From Candidatus Auribacterota bacterium (GTDB taxonomy: Bacteria > Auribacterota > JAFGBW01 > JAFGJP01), in NCBI GenBank assembly GCA_023144635.1, contig JAGLFH010000041.1:62001-126000 (forward strand): DNA of 64,000 nt, in the 5' to 3' direction. The number at the start of each line of letters is the position of its first letter. Within the stretch, counting starts at the first letter, position 1. Positions 18,769 to 25,697 of the stretch are shown here, one piece after another. The notes under the pieces were generated by a model, which was not told the DNA's origin, searched no databases, and was given only the letters and a program-made list of their open reading frames with translations. The translations under genes were made by a program, and so were the position numbers.

Positions 18769-19986
18769 CTAAATTTCCAGCACCCCTATATGACCATTTT
18801 TCTTATTGCCATATGTAATAAGCTGCAAATTCATATCAGGGTAAAGTTTTTTAAAAGTTTTGCTCTTACTTCTATTTGAGTTATTTATATTGAACCTTGC
18901 ATCAAAAGCAATACTTTCATTTATAATAAAATCAACTTCGTGCTTGTTTTGTGTGCGCCAGAAGTGAAGTGTTTTTGTTTCTTCTTTTGAAGATAAAATA
19001 TTAAAAACAATGTTTTCAAAAAATCTTTCACGATCCCACCTATCAGGCAAGTTATCAAAATTATTTAAAATGGCGTTGCGAATACCAAGATCACAAAAAT
19101 AAAATTTAGGCATTTTGCTTAGTTCTTTGCTGTGATTACGCGTATATGGATAAACTAATTTTATCTTTAAGTTTTCCTGCAAAAGATTTATGTAACTTTC
19201 AACTGTAGGAGAAGACACATTAAGAATTTGAGCAAGCTCTGACATATTAAGAAGATCGCCTACCCTTTCTGCAAGAAGTTTCATTAAACGGTAAAAGCGT
19301 GATGTATCACGAATTCCTGCTTTACGGACATCAAAATTAATATAGGAATTTACCATTTCTTCTAATATAGCTTCTTTTTCTACTGGATCAGCTTCAAGCA
19401 CAACCGATGGATAACCGCCATATTTAATATATTCAAAGAAGTATTGTTCTATTTCATTTTTATAAAGTTCCGGTATATGACGTTTTTCACCATTTAAAAT
19501 TGTTTCTTTAGAAAAGAAATCAAGCATACTTTTTTTCTTATAACTTAAGAATTCCCTAAATTTAAGAGGCCCTAGTTCAAAAATTCTTTTTTCCCCCATA
19601 AGTGAATTATTGTTTCTTTTGTTGTTATAAAACGTTGTAGACATAGTTACGATAAGCTTTAACTTATCACTATATTTATCATGTACTGTTTTTAGAAATC
19701 TTGAGGGGTCTTTAAGATATTGGATCTCATCTATCAATATATATTGTTTTTTACCGTTTTCAGGAGGGATCAATTTAAAAAGATTCATAGGTGAATCATT
19801 GAGATATTCCAGATTTAGCTGATTCTCAAGGCTGATGTAATACACAGATTCCTTTCTGCCTATATCTTTTATGATCTTTTTCAGTAACGTAGATTTACCT
19901 ATCTGACAGGGCCCCTTGATGATAAGTATTTCATCGCTTCCAAGTCTATTGTAGATCTTTTTTTCTATATTTCTTTTTATGTACAT
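18769..19986 (-). CDS. AAA-type ATPase with DUF4143 domain
   Basis: The 405-residue protein has Walker A GPCQIGKST (residues 25-33) and Walker B YILIDEIQYL with Asp86-Glu87. A winged-helix-like segment (LLNMSELAQILNVSSPTVESYINLLQENL, about 235-265) follows, then the DUF4143 end with FYFCDLGIRNAIL, FENIVFNIL and FWRTQNKHEVDFII, which looks like a nuclease-type (PDDEXK-like) fold. Members are abundant in uncultivated bacteria and archaea and no member has a well-settled role. It is separated from the biosynthetic cluster by 163 bp. A second, diverged DUF4143 ATPase lies at 21084-22325 on the other strand. Confidence 0.88.
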   Translation of the reverse strand: MYIKRNIEKKIYNRLGSDEILIIKGPCQIGKSTLLKKIIKDIGRKESVYYISLENQLNLEYLNDSPMNLFKLIPPENGKKQYILIDEIQYLKDPSRFLKTVHDKYSDKLKLIVTMSTTFYNNKRNNNSLMGEKRIFELGPLKFREFLSYKKKSMLDFFSKETILNGEKRHIPELYKNEIEQYFFEYIKYGGYPSVVLEADPVEKEAILEEMVNSYINFDVRKAGIRDTSRFYRLMKLLAERVGDLLNMSELAQILNVSSPTVESYINLLQENLKIKLVYPYTRNHSKELSKMPKFYFCDLGIRNAILNNFDNLPDRWDRERFFENIVFNILSSKEETKTLHFWRTQNKHEVDFIINESIAFDARFNINNSNRSKSKTFKKLYPDMNLQLITYGNKKNGHIGVLEI

Positions 19987-20003
19987 AAGTTATTAACCAC
20001 TTT

Positions 20004-20448
20004 AACCACGAATTTCGCTAATTTCACTAATTTGTGTTATATATGTAACGTTTCCACTTTAATGATGTTTCTCCAAAATTTATTAGTAATCCCAGCTTTT
20101 TATTGCAGCATTTTAAAGCATTTATTAATTGAGCTTCTTCAATATTGCCTAATACCTTGATAGCTTTTATTTCTATAACTATCTCATCTTGAACAAGAAA
20201 ATCGGGTTGATAATACTTTTTTAACTTTCTTTTTTTGAAATAAATTCCAATTTCAGGTTGTGAAATATAGGGCATTTTGCTATCTTCAAACTCTATTTCT
20301 AATGCTTCTTGGTAAACTGCTTCTAAGAAACCAGGGCCCAGCTCCTTATGAACATTTATAGCAGCGCCAACTATCTCAAAAACTTCATTTTTATATAACA
20401 GTTTTTTCATTCAAAAATAAATTGGTGTAATTCGCGTAATTAGTGGTT
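20004..20448. mobile_element. imperfect inverted repeats enclosing the GxxExxY gene
   Basis: A 32-bp segment at 20004-20035 and one at 20417-20448 are inverted copies of each other, matching at about 26 of 32 positions. Both begin at the outer end with AACCAC and repeat an (A/C)ACNAATT word. The whole unit is 445 bp and holds only the GxxExxY gene, whose stop codon and last codons lie inside the left repeat. This looks like a small inserted cassette or MITE-like unit, but no transposase or target-site duplication is evident. Calling it mobile is inference. Confidence 0.45.
20027..20410 (-). CDS. GxxExxY family protein
   Basis: A 127-residue protein matching the GxxExxY family. AAINVHKELGPGFLEAVYQEALEIEF holds the name-giving motif, and PDFLVQDEIVIEIKAI resembles a PDDEXK nuclease-type strand (Asp...Glu-x-Lys). 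LINFGETSLKWKR is the conserved C-terminal strand. The family is common in genomes of uncultivated bacteria; its function is not established. It stands alone, flanked by inverted repeats and by two DUF4143 ATPase genes, in an accessory region. The start is an ATG at 20410. Confidence 0.88.
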   Translation of the reverse strand: MKKLLYKNEVFEIVGAAINVHKELGPGFLEAVYQEALEIEFEDSKMPYISQPEIGIYFKKRKLKKYYQPDFLVQDEIVIEIKAIKVLGNIEEAQLINALKCCNKKLGLLINFGETSLKWKRYIYNTN

Positions 20449-20982
20449 TCATTTATATCACAAAAATTTAATCTTTACTTTAAATTTATCCTCTTTTTTT
20501 AAGTTTACTTTTAATAATAAGTTGATATTTTTATCGGTAAGTAGGCAATTTTTTCTTAGTTGTTTATTTTCACAAAAAACTAAAGTTTTCATATTGAGCT
20601 CTATTTACGCTACTTACGCTATAATTTAATTGTTTAAAAAAGCATCATTAAATTATGAATTTATGTAAGTATCAAGATATGTGCCAAGTTACAGAAAACA
20701 GAAGGCAGATTACAGAAGACAGATAAAAGACAAACAACTAAATGCAAGACAGATATCAGCAAGTAGATAAAAGATGAAATGATTGAGGAAAGAAGAAAAA
20801 GCTAGATTTTAACTAATTTGACTGTTAACTAGTTATATTGTTTCCGCCCGAGGCGGATCCACCTTTGACGGAAAAGGAGTACAGGGTTCAAGGAGCGCTA
20901 AAGCTCTTAGAACAAATTTGAAATGTAAAACTAAAGAGCCTGCGGCGAATAAAGGCGGAAGAAGCAAAGAAGGTGGAAATTT

Positions 20983-20996
20983 AAACCCACATTGGA
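20983..20996 (+). repeat. left copy of 14-bp direct repeat flanking the ATPase gene
   Basis: AAACCCACATTGGA here is repeated exactly at 22339-22352, on the same strand. The two copies bracket the DUF4143 ATPase gene. The identity stops sharply on both sides. Confidence 0.7.
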
Positions 20997-21028
20997 TTTA
21001 AGGGTTTATACAAAATAAACTCCTTTAC

Positions 21029-21069
21029 AAGCTTGATAATTGATGATAACATCATTAGCAATCAAGCTT
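21029..21069 (+). repeat. 41-bp imperfect palindrome before the ATPase gene
   Basis: AAGCTTGAT at 21029-21037 pairs perfectly with ATCAAGCTT at 21061-21069. The inner part pairs as ATGAT (21043-21047) with ATCAT (21051-21055) around a 3-nt loop. It ends 14 bp before the start codon, so it could be an operator, a 5'-UTR hairpin or the end of an inserted element. There is no T-run typical of a terminator on the plus strand. Confidence 0.6.
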
Positions 21070-21083
21070 AAAAAAATACTATA

Positions 21084-22325
21084 ATGTATATTCAAAGACA
21101 CATTACAAAAAAACTACTGAGAATGTTCGATCTGTTTCCTGTGGTAGTTATAACTGGAGCCAGACAGGTAGGAAAAAGTACACTTCTAGAGAAAACTCTG
21201 GGACAAAAAGCAGAGTGTGTAGTTTTTGATCCTGTTATAGATGTTGAAAATGCAAGACAAGATCCAGAATTATTTCTAAATAACCATAAAACACCGCTTA
21301 TTTTAGATGAAATACAATATGCACCCGAATTAGTAGCTACAATTAAGCGTCGCGTAGACAAAAATCGAACTCCCGGTCAATTTGTACTAACCGGTTCTCA
21401 ACAATGGGGCGTCCTGAAATCTATTTCAGAGAGTTTAGCCGGAAGAGCTGTTTTTATAGACCTTGAGGGCTTTTCATTAGGAGAGATCGCGGAAATCAAA
21501 GAAGAAAAAATGTGGCTGGCTGCCTGGCTTCATAATAATGAAGATTTCTTTAAAAAACAGTTAACTCGATTGACTGAACAATTTACTCTTTACGAGCAAC
21601 TTTGGAGAGGATTCTTACCAGATGCTCAATTTCTTCCTATAGATGCTATTTCAATATTTCATGCAGCCTATCAACGTACCTATATAGAAAGGGATGTGCG
21701 ACTACTTGCTGATGTTTCTGACTTACAGCTTTTTGGACGGTTTTTTCAGCTTACCGCCGCTTTAACAACTCAAGAAATAAATTATAGTCAATTTGGCCGT
21801 GAATTAGGCATTACTCCTCAAACTTCACGACGTTGGATTGATATATTGAAATCAACTTTTCAATGGTTTGAAATTCCAGCTTTTTCAGGTAATACTGTAA
21901 AACGAATAAGCGCCAAGCCTAAAGGATATATTACTGACACAGGAATAGCCTGCTTTGCTCAGGCAATTTCTTCCGCAAGGGCAATCTCAGGCCATCCTAT
22001 ATGGGGTCATCTTTTCGAAACAGCAGTTGTTGCTGATATACGTAAACAATGCAATCTAATGTCTACCCCCCCCCAAATGTATCACTGGAGATCACATGGA
22101 GGAGCTGAAGTAGACCTTTTACTTGAACGAGATGGACTTTTCTTTCCTATTGAGATAAAAGCTAAAAGCCAACCCAATAAATCAGATACCAGAGGAATAA
22201 CAGCTTTTAGACAAACTTATCCAAACTTGATTATAAGTAAAGGATTGGTTATAGCACCAACAGAAAAACTCATTCAAATCTCAGAAAATGATTACGCATT
22301 ACCTTGGAATACTGTTTTAAGTTAA
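21084..22325 (+). CDS. AAA-type ATPase with DUF4143 domain
   Basis: The 413-residue protein has Walker A GARQVGKS (residues 25-32), Walker B PLILDEIQYAPEL with Asp75-Glu76, and a sensor-like LTGSQQWGVL. The DUF4143 part has SQFGRELGITPQTSRRWIDIL (winged-helix-like), PKGYITDTGIACF, HLFETAVVADIRKQ and the nuclease-like GGAEVDLLLERDGLFFPIEIKAK (Glu-x-Asp then Glu-x-Lys). The ATG at 21084 matches family starts although no ribosome binding site is seen and TATAAT overlaps it. It is only distantly similar to the 18769-19986 protein. A run of nine C residues lies in codons just before the C-terminal motif. Confidence 0.9.
   Translation: MYIQRHITKKLLRMFDLFPVVVITGARQVGKSTLLEKTLGQKAECVVFDPVIDVENARQDPELFLNNHKTPLILDEIQYAPELVATIKRRVDKNRTPGQFVLTGSQQWGVLKSISESLAGRAVFIDLEGFSLGEIAEIKEEKMWLAAWLHNNEDFFKKQLTRLTEQFTLYEQLWRGFLPDAQFLPIDAISIFHAAYQRTYIERDVRLLADVSDLQLFGRFFQLTAALTTQEINYSQFGRELGITPQTSRRWIDILKSTFQWFEIPAFSGNTVKRISAKPKGYITDTGIACFAQAISSARAISGHPIWGHLFETAVVADIRKQCNLMSTPPQMYHWRSHGGAEVDLLLERDGLFFPIEIKAKSQPNKSDTRGITAFRQTYPNLIISKGLVIAPTEKLIQISENDYALPWNTVLS
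22066..22074 (+). repeat. C9 homopolymer inside the ATPase gene
   Basis: Nine consecutive C residues encode part of Thr-Pro-Pro-Gln in the DUF4143 ATPase. In DNA this AT-rich such a run is conspicuous and is a candidate slippage site that would remove the C-terminal Glu-x-Lys part. Confidence 0.8.
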
Positions 22326-22338
22326 TGACCTTTGCTCC

Positions 22339-22352
22339 AAACCCACATTGGA
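22339..22352 (+). repeat. right copy of 14-bp direct repeat flanking the ATPase gene
   Basis: AAACCCACATTGGA repeats the copy at 20983-20996. It starts 14 bp after the ATPase stop codon. See the left copy for context. Confidence 0.7.
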
Positions 22353-22486
22353 ATCAATGCTTTCCATAATATTTGACCAGAGTAAAAACTTCTTGCATAT
22401 AAATTGGATTTTGGTAAAAAATATAGGATTTTATTTAGGAAACAACCTAATTTTCAACTTCGTAGGAGAACAAATACATTGCTAAT

Positions 22487-23434
22487 TCAACCTTTCCATT
22501 TTAAATATGTTAAATCATCCCATTCAATATAAGGAAAATATTCTTTTTTATATTCGCGGGATGGAATATAGCTGAATGAATGATCAGAGTAACCATTAAC
22601 ATCAAAATAGCTTTCTCCTGTTAAAAAATCTAATACTTTTTCAATATCTTCTGCTATAAAAGGAATCTTTTCGTTCATCAAGGAAATAACCATTTTAATA
22701 AAATCGTTAGCATAAGCATAGTTAGTGACTCTCAAACTATAGGAGGAAGATTCATCCGTCGGAGGATAAAGATGAATACCATGCCTTCGCCAACTATAAA
22801 CTATTTCAAAAGGATGCGCACCTGTCCATCCTCTTTTTTCATACCATGCTTTGAACTCCTTTTTACTGTTCCAATTCATTATTGAAAGCATCCCGCCATC
22901 TCTTGTATCTGACCATTTTCTATGCATTTCTATGGGAGACATTTTTTTAACATCTTTGGGAAAAGCAGCCTTATAACAAATTTTCGCAACTGATATATAA
23001 TCATTAAGAGAAATATTTAATTGCTTTGAATTATTTTTTAGATATCTTTGATAGCAACGAAGTATTTTTTCTTTTTTTCTCTTTGGCAATATATCTCTTA
23101 AAATATACTTTCCTTTTATCTTACCAGCTCGAAAATCAAAGGGCGTAATTTTATTGAGAATATTATTGTTTGTTTTCTCTAAAACAGGTATAAATCTTAA
23201 GACTTCTTCAAAAATTTCTTTGTATATACCATCTGTTTTGTGTGAACCTTTAGAAATTTGTATACTCTTTAAAAGATAAAAATATATATAATACTTTTTA
23301 TCATATTCTATAATCGCAAAAGGAATCGTTATTAATCTTGATCTTCTTTTTAAAGGCAGATAAAAACTCTCCCACCTTTTCTCAAATTTATCTTTATATG
23401 TTGGAAAAGCTTTCCCAGTTAATAATTTTGTCAT
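22487..23434 (-). CDS. unknown protein paired with a winged-helix regulator
   Basis: I do not recognise this 315-residue protein. It is basic in its first two thirds (for example LPKRKKEKILRCYQRYLKNN) and mixed polar after that. Notable segments are SPIEMHRKWSDTRDGGML, WTGAHPFEIVYSWRRHG and IHLYPPTDESSSYSLRV, whose His, Arg, Trp and Glu residues could form an active site. No signal peptide or membrane span is seen. It starts 31 bp after the winged-helix gene, so the two are probably co-transcribed, as in toxin-regulator pairs. No ribosome binding site precedes the ATG. Confidence 0.7.
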   Translation of the reverse strand: MTKLLTGKAFPTYKDKFEKRWESFYLPLKRRSRLITIPFAIIEYDKKYYIYFYLLKSIQISKGSHKTDGIYKEIFEEVLRFIPVLEKTNNNILNKITPFDFRAGKIKGKYILRDILPKRKKEKILRCYQRYLKNNSKQLNISLNDYISVAKICYKAAFPKDVKKMSPIEMHRKWSDTRDGGMLSIMNWNSKKEFKAWYEKRGWTGAHPFEIVYSWRRHGIHLYPPTDESSSYSLRVTNYAYANDFIKMVISLMNEKIPFIAEDIEKVLDFLTGESYFDVNGYSDHSFSYIPSREYKKEYFPYIEWDDLTYLKWKG

Positions 23435-23465
23435 GAGGAAAAGTAAAAGATGAAGGTATTTCTAT

Positions 23466-23735
23466 CTATCGCTTCTTGATTCCTATTTTCTTAAAGATAA
23501 TCGATTTTAGTTCTTCGAATAAATAATATTTCTGGTTTAATGAAAAATGTTTCTGATTACCTCTAGTTCTAACATTAAAAATGCCCTCTTCTTCAAGACC
23601 TTTAAGTTCCTTTGAAAGGTTGCCTGCATCAACATTGATCTTGCTTGCTATCTCTCTTAAATATAACTCAGCATCATGGTGGGTAAAAAAATAAATAAGA
23701 AGCTTTCTTCTAAGATTTGACTTAAATAATTCCAT
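23466..23735 (-). CDS. winged helix-turn-helix transcriptional regulator
   Basis: The 89 residues are a single ArsR-like winged helix: KLLIYFFTHHDAELYLREIASKINVDAGNLSKELKGLEEEGIF, then the wing VRTRGNQKHFSLNQKYYLFEEL. It closely resembles the DNA-binding domain often fused to or paired with minimal nucleotidyltransferases, but the partner gene here does not look like one. Palindromes upstream (23755-23768 and 23841-23854) are likely binding sites, suggesting autoregulation of the two-gene unit. Its length fits a stand-alone regulator. Confidence 0.85.
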   Translation of the reverse strand: MELFKSNLRRKLLIYFFTHHDAELYLREIASKINVDAGNLSKELKGLEEEGIFNVRTRGNQKHFSLNQKYYLFEELKSIIFKKIGIKKR

Positions 23736-23754
23736 AATATTATTATATTAGTTT

Positions 23755-23854
23755 ACAACGATTGTTGTATAAAAATCAATATTTATTATTAATATAAACA
23801 ATATTAGTTTATTATTTCACTATATTTGTTGTTTTCATATACAATATTTATTGT
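23755..23854. promoter_or_regulatory. candidate operator region with two palindromes
   Basis: ACAACGATTGTTGT (23755-23768) has 5-bp arms ACAAC/GTTGT, and ACAATATTTATTGT (23841-23854) has arms ACAAT/ATTGT. They share the ACAA-N4-6-TTGT plan, and further ACAATATT-like words lie between. Position 20-120 bp upstream of the winged-helix gene suits an autoregulatory operator. Confidence 0.4.
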
Positions 23855-23980
23855 TCATATTAACATCTTAAAATAAAAAAAAGTACTTTTGTAATAATAG
23901 AAGCTACTTATTCTTTTGTGTTGTTTATTCTTCCAGTTAACTACTTGTTATTAGGTATATTATAATTAACCTCTAATAAT

Positions 23981-23995
23981 GGAGATCTGACCCTG
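23981..23995. repeat. GAGATCTGACC-type dispersed word
   Basis: GGAGATCTGACCCTG. Related words are at 25665-25677 (GAGATTTGACCCC) and 36863-36874 (TGAGATCTGACC), all between genes. The word resembles the ends of REP-type elements handled by Y1 (IS200-like) transposases. Confidence 0.4.
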
Positions 23996-24012
23996 TATAA
24001 TAATTAAAGCTC

Positions 24013-24055
24013 TTTTTCCCCTCATTCCACTCCGGGAGTGGAATGAGGGGAAAAA
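24013..24055. terminator. perfect 20-bp inverted repeat with T and A tracts
   Basis: Positions 24013-24032 and 24036-24055 are perfect complements around a 3-nt loop. The core reads CCCCTCATTCCACTC and its complement, bordered by T5 on the left and A8 on the right. A run of T on both transcripts makes it a good bidirectional terminator between the minus-strand regulator region and the permease gene. The long perfect stem could also mark a REP- or MITE-like repeat. Confidence 0.6.
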
Positions 24056-24138
24056 AAATTAAATAATTGTACGTAAAATAAAGATTTTGCTTGTCGGCAT
24101 AAGTGCAAACTGTAATTATATATAAGATAGGAGCTTAA

Positions 24139-24888
24139 ATGGAAACTGTACATATTTTAATATTACTTACTGTAGGGTTTATTGCTGGCATTATTAATGT
24201 TATGGCAGGGGGTGGTTCACTTCTTACAATACCTACTATGATCTTTATGGGTTTAGATGGTGCAACCGCTAACGGAACCAACCGCATAGCAATACTTGTT
24301 CAGTGTATTACTGCTACAATAAAATTTTTTAAAAAGGGTTTTTCTGATTTTAAATTAAGTATTACTCTTTCTCTTTGTGCTCTTCCCGGTACTTTTGTAG
24401 GCGCTCTTCTTGGTACTAAAATACACGGCATTTTATTTAACCGCATTCTTGCGTGTGTTATGTTCATGATACTTATACTTATGTCTCAAAAAACTAGTCT
24501 TTTTAAAAAGAAAAAAGAAACTGTGCCCACAAAAAAACGTTTTGTAATTGCTCATATACTTATGCTTATAGCTGGATTTTATGGAGGCTTTATACAAGCA
24601 GGGGTCGGATTTATATTAATACTAATACTTCATAGAATTCTTGGCCTTGATCTTGTAAGAGTAAATATGCACAAAGTCTTTATTGTTGGCACTTATAGTT
24701 TTTTAGCAGTTGGAATTTTTATTTGGAAGGGTAATATTGCATGGCTGCAAGGGGTAGTTCTTGCAATAGGTAACTCTATTGGTAGCTGGTTTGGGGTAAA
24801 TATTGCCGTTAAAGGGGGAGAAAAAATTATTAGAAAAGTTTTTTATGTTGCTTTAATTATATTAGGCCTGAGGCTTTTATTATTTTAA
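24139..24888 (+). CDS. TauE/SafE (TSUP) family membrane permease
   Basis: A 249-residue polytopic protein with about 8 hydrophobic segments. The family signature is clear: GFIAGIINVMAGGGSLLTIPTMIFMGL at residues 13-39 and its second-half counterpart GFYGGFIQAGVGFILILIL near 151-169. These permeases move sulfite, sulfonates, sulfoacetate or similar anions across the inner membrane. The start follows AGGAG with normal spacing. It stands alone; its 3' end overlaps the vapC gene on the other strand by 4 bp. The substrate cannot be told from sequence. Confidence 0.9.
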   Translation: METVHILILLTVGFIAGIINVMAGGGSLLTIPTMIFMGLDGATANGTNRIAILVQCITATIKFFKKGFSDFKLSITLSLCALPGTFVGALLGTKIHGILFNRILACVMFMILILMSQKTSLFKKKKETVPTKKRFVIAHILMLIAGFYGGFIQAGVGFILILILHRILGLDLVRVNMHKVFIVGTYSFLAVGIFIWKGNIAWLQGVVLAIGNSIGSWFGVNIAVKGGEKIIRKVFYVALIILGLRLLLF

Positions 24889-25301
24889 TCTAATAATTCT
24901 GTTTTAAGTCCCTCTGATCTTGCAAAGTTAGCTAACTTTCTATCTGCCGTAACAAACATTTCACATTTTGATAACATAGCAGATGCCAATTGAATACTAT
25001 CTAAAGTTCTTATCTGATATTTATCTATTAAGTTAACTGCTTTATCTTCTAATTCTATATCAAATTTTATTTTGCTATATTCTTTATTTTCCTGCAGAAG
25101 AATATCTAAAAGATATTCATAATCTTTCTTTTCAATGTCCTTTTCGAAATACCTTCTTTTTAAAGCTGAATTTATTTCTATTAAAGTAATTGGGGATATG
25201 ATTATGTCGTCTGCTTTTTCTAAAATAAGTTCTACTTTATCAGAATTATGCTCTTCTATATATCTTTTCAAAAGAGCAGAAGAATCCATAAAAACAATCA
25301 T
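24885..25301 (-). CDS. vapC: PIN-domain ribonuclease toxin (VapC-like)
   Basis: The 138 residues show the four acidic metal-binding positions of PIN nucleases: Asp6 (FMDSSALLKRY), Glu42 (LIEINSALKRR), Asp101 (LDSIQLASA) and Asp120 (FVTADRKLANFA). VapC toxins cleave RNA, usually tRNA or rRNA, with Mg2+. The ATG overlaps the stop of the preceding antitoxin gene by 1 bp (TAATG), the usual coupling in such pairs. The length is normal, so it should be active. Confidence 0.93.
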   Translation of the reverse strand: MIVFMDSSALLKRYIEEHNSDKVELILEKADDIIISPITLIEINSALKRRYFEKDIEKKDYEYLLDILLQENKEYSKIKFDIELEDKAVNLIDKYQIRTLDSIQLASAMLSKCEMFVTADRKLANFARSEGLKTELLD

Positions 25302-25525
25302 TATTCTGCCCTTTCTTTAATAAGGGTGTTAGAAACTGCTTCACCTTTAACTTTGACTCTCCTTATCTTCTTTTTCCAACTTTTCCTTTCAATGTGAGGA
25401 CTGAAAGGAATTATTTCAGCCACAGGATTCCCTTTAAGAGTAATTAAATATTCTTTTCCCTTTGATACTTCCTTTACTATTTGACTACAATGCGCTCTGA
25501 ACTCGGATAATTTTATATATTCCAT
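25301..25525 (-). CDS. vapB: antitoxin of the Phd/YefM-VapB type
   Basis: The 74-residue protein starts MEYIKLSEFRAHCSQIVKEV and continues GKEYLITLKGNPVAEIIPF, the Phd/YefM fold that binds DNA as a dimer. The basic, flexible C-terminal part (KSWKKKIRRVKVKG) would wrap the toxin. I start it at the ATG at 25525 because AAAGGAGAT lies about 8 bp upstream; the frame runs open to 25561 but that part overlaps the operator. It neutralises the PIN toxin and represses the operon. Confidence 0.9.
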   Translation of the reverse strand: MEYIKLSEFRAHCSQIVKEVSKGKEYLITLKGNPVAEIIPFSPHIERKSWKKKIRRVKVKGEAVSNTLIKERAE

Positions 25526-25540
25526 AAATAAATCTCCTTT

Positions 25541-25562
25541 ATTGTACAATTTATTGTACAAT
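25541..25562. promoter_or_regulatory. tandem palindromic operator of vapBC
   Basis: Two perfect copies of the 10-bp palindrome ATTGTACAAT (25541-25550 and 25553-25562) lie 12 bp centre to centre, about one helix turn, 16 bp upstream of the antitoxin start. This is the expected arrangement for cooperative dimer binding by the antitoxin or toxin-antitoxin complex. Confidence 0.7.
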
Positions 25563-25664
25563 AAACAGGCGTATTAGTCAAATTTTTCTTATTTGTTATT
25601 TATGCTATATTGTTAAACCGTTAATATACTTATATTACAAGTGTTACATCATTAAATGCATGAT

Positions 25665-25677
25665 GAGATTTGACCCC
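25665..25677. repeat. GAGATCTGACC-type dispersed word
   Basis: GAGATTTGACCCC, a second member of the family described at 23981-23995. It lies in the 135-bp gap between the vapBC operator and the membrane protein gene. Confidence 0.4.
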
Positions 25678-25697
25678 AGAAAGACATATAGTAGCAC

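Larger units (their letters stand above)
20449..21083. other. 635-bp intergenic region with short-word repeats
   Basis: No gene is supported here. At about 20690-20790 there is a degenerate repeat of CAGA-type words (acagaagacagataaaagac and similar). GTTAACTAGTTA lies at 20824-20835 and a CG-rich word, CCGCCCGAGGCGG, at about 20845. A 14-bp direct-repeat half (20983-20996) and a 41-bp imperfect palindrome (21029-21069) occupy the end next to the ATPase gene. This kind of content suggests insertion scars, not regulation. Confidence 0.6.

Noticed and set aside
22487-23735. Minimal nucleotidyltransferase (MNT/HEPN type) toxin pair
   Set aside because: The winged helix fits, but the 315-residue partner has no GSxxxGxxxxxSDxD motif.
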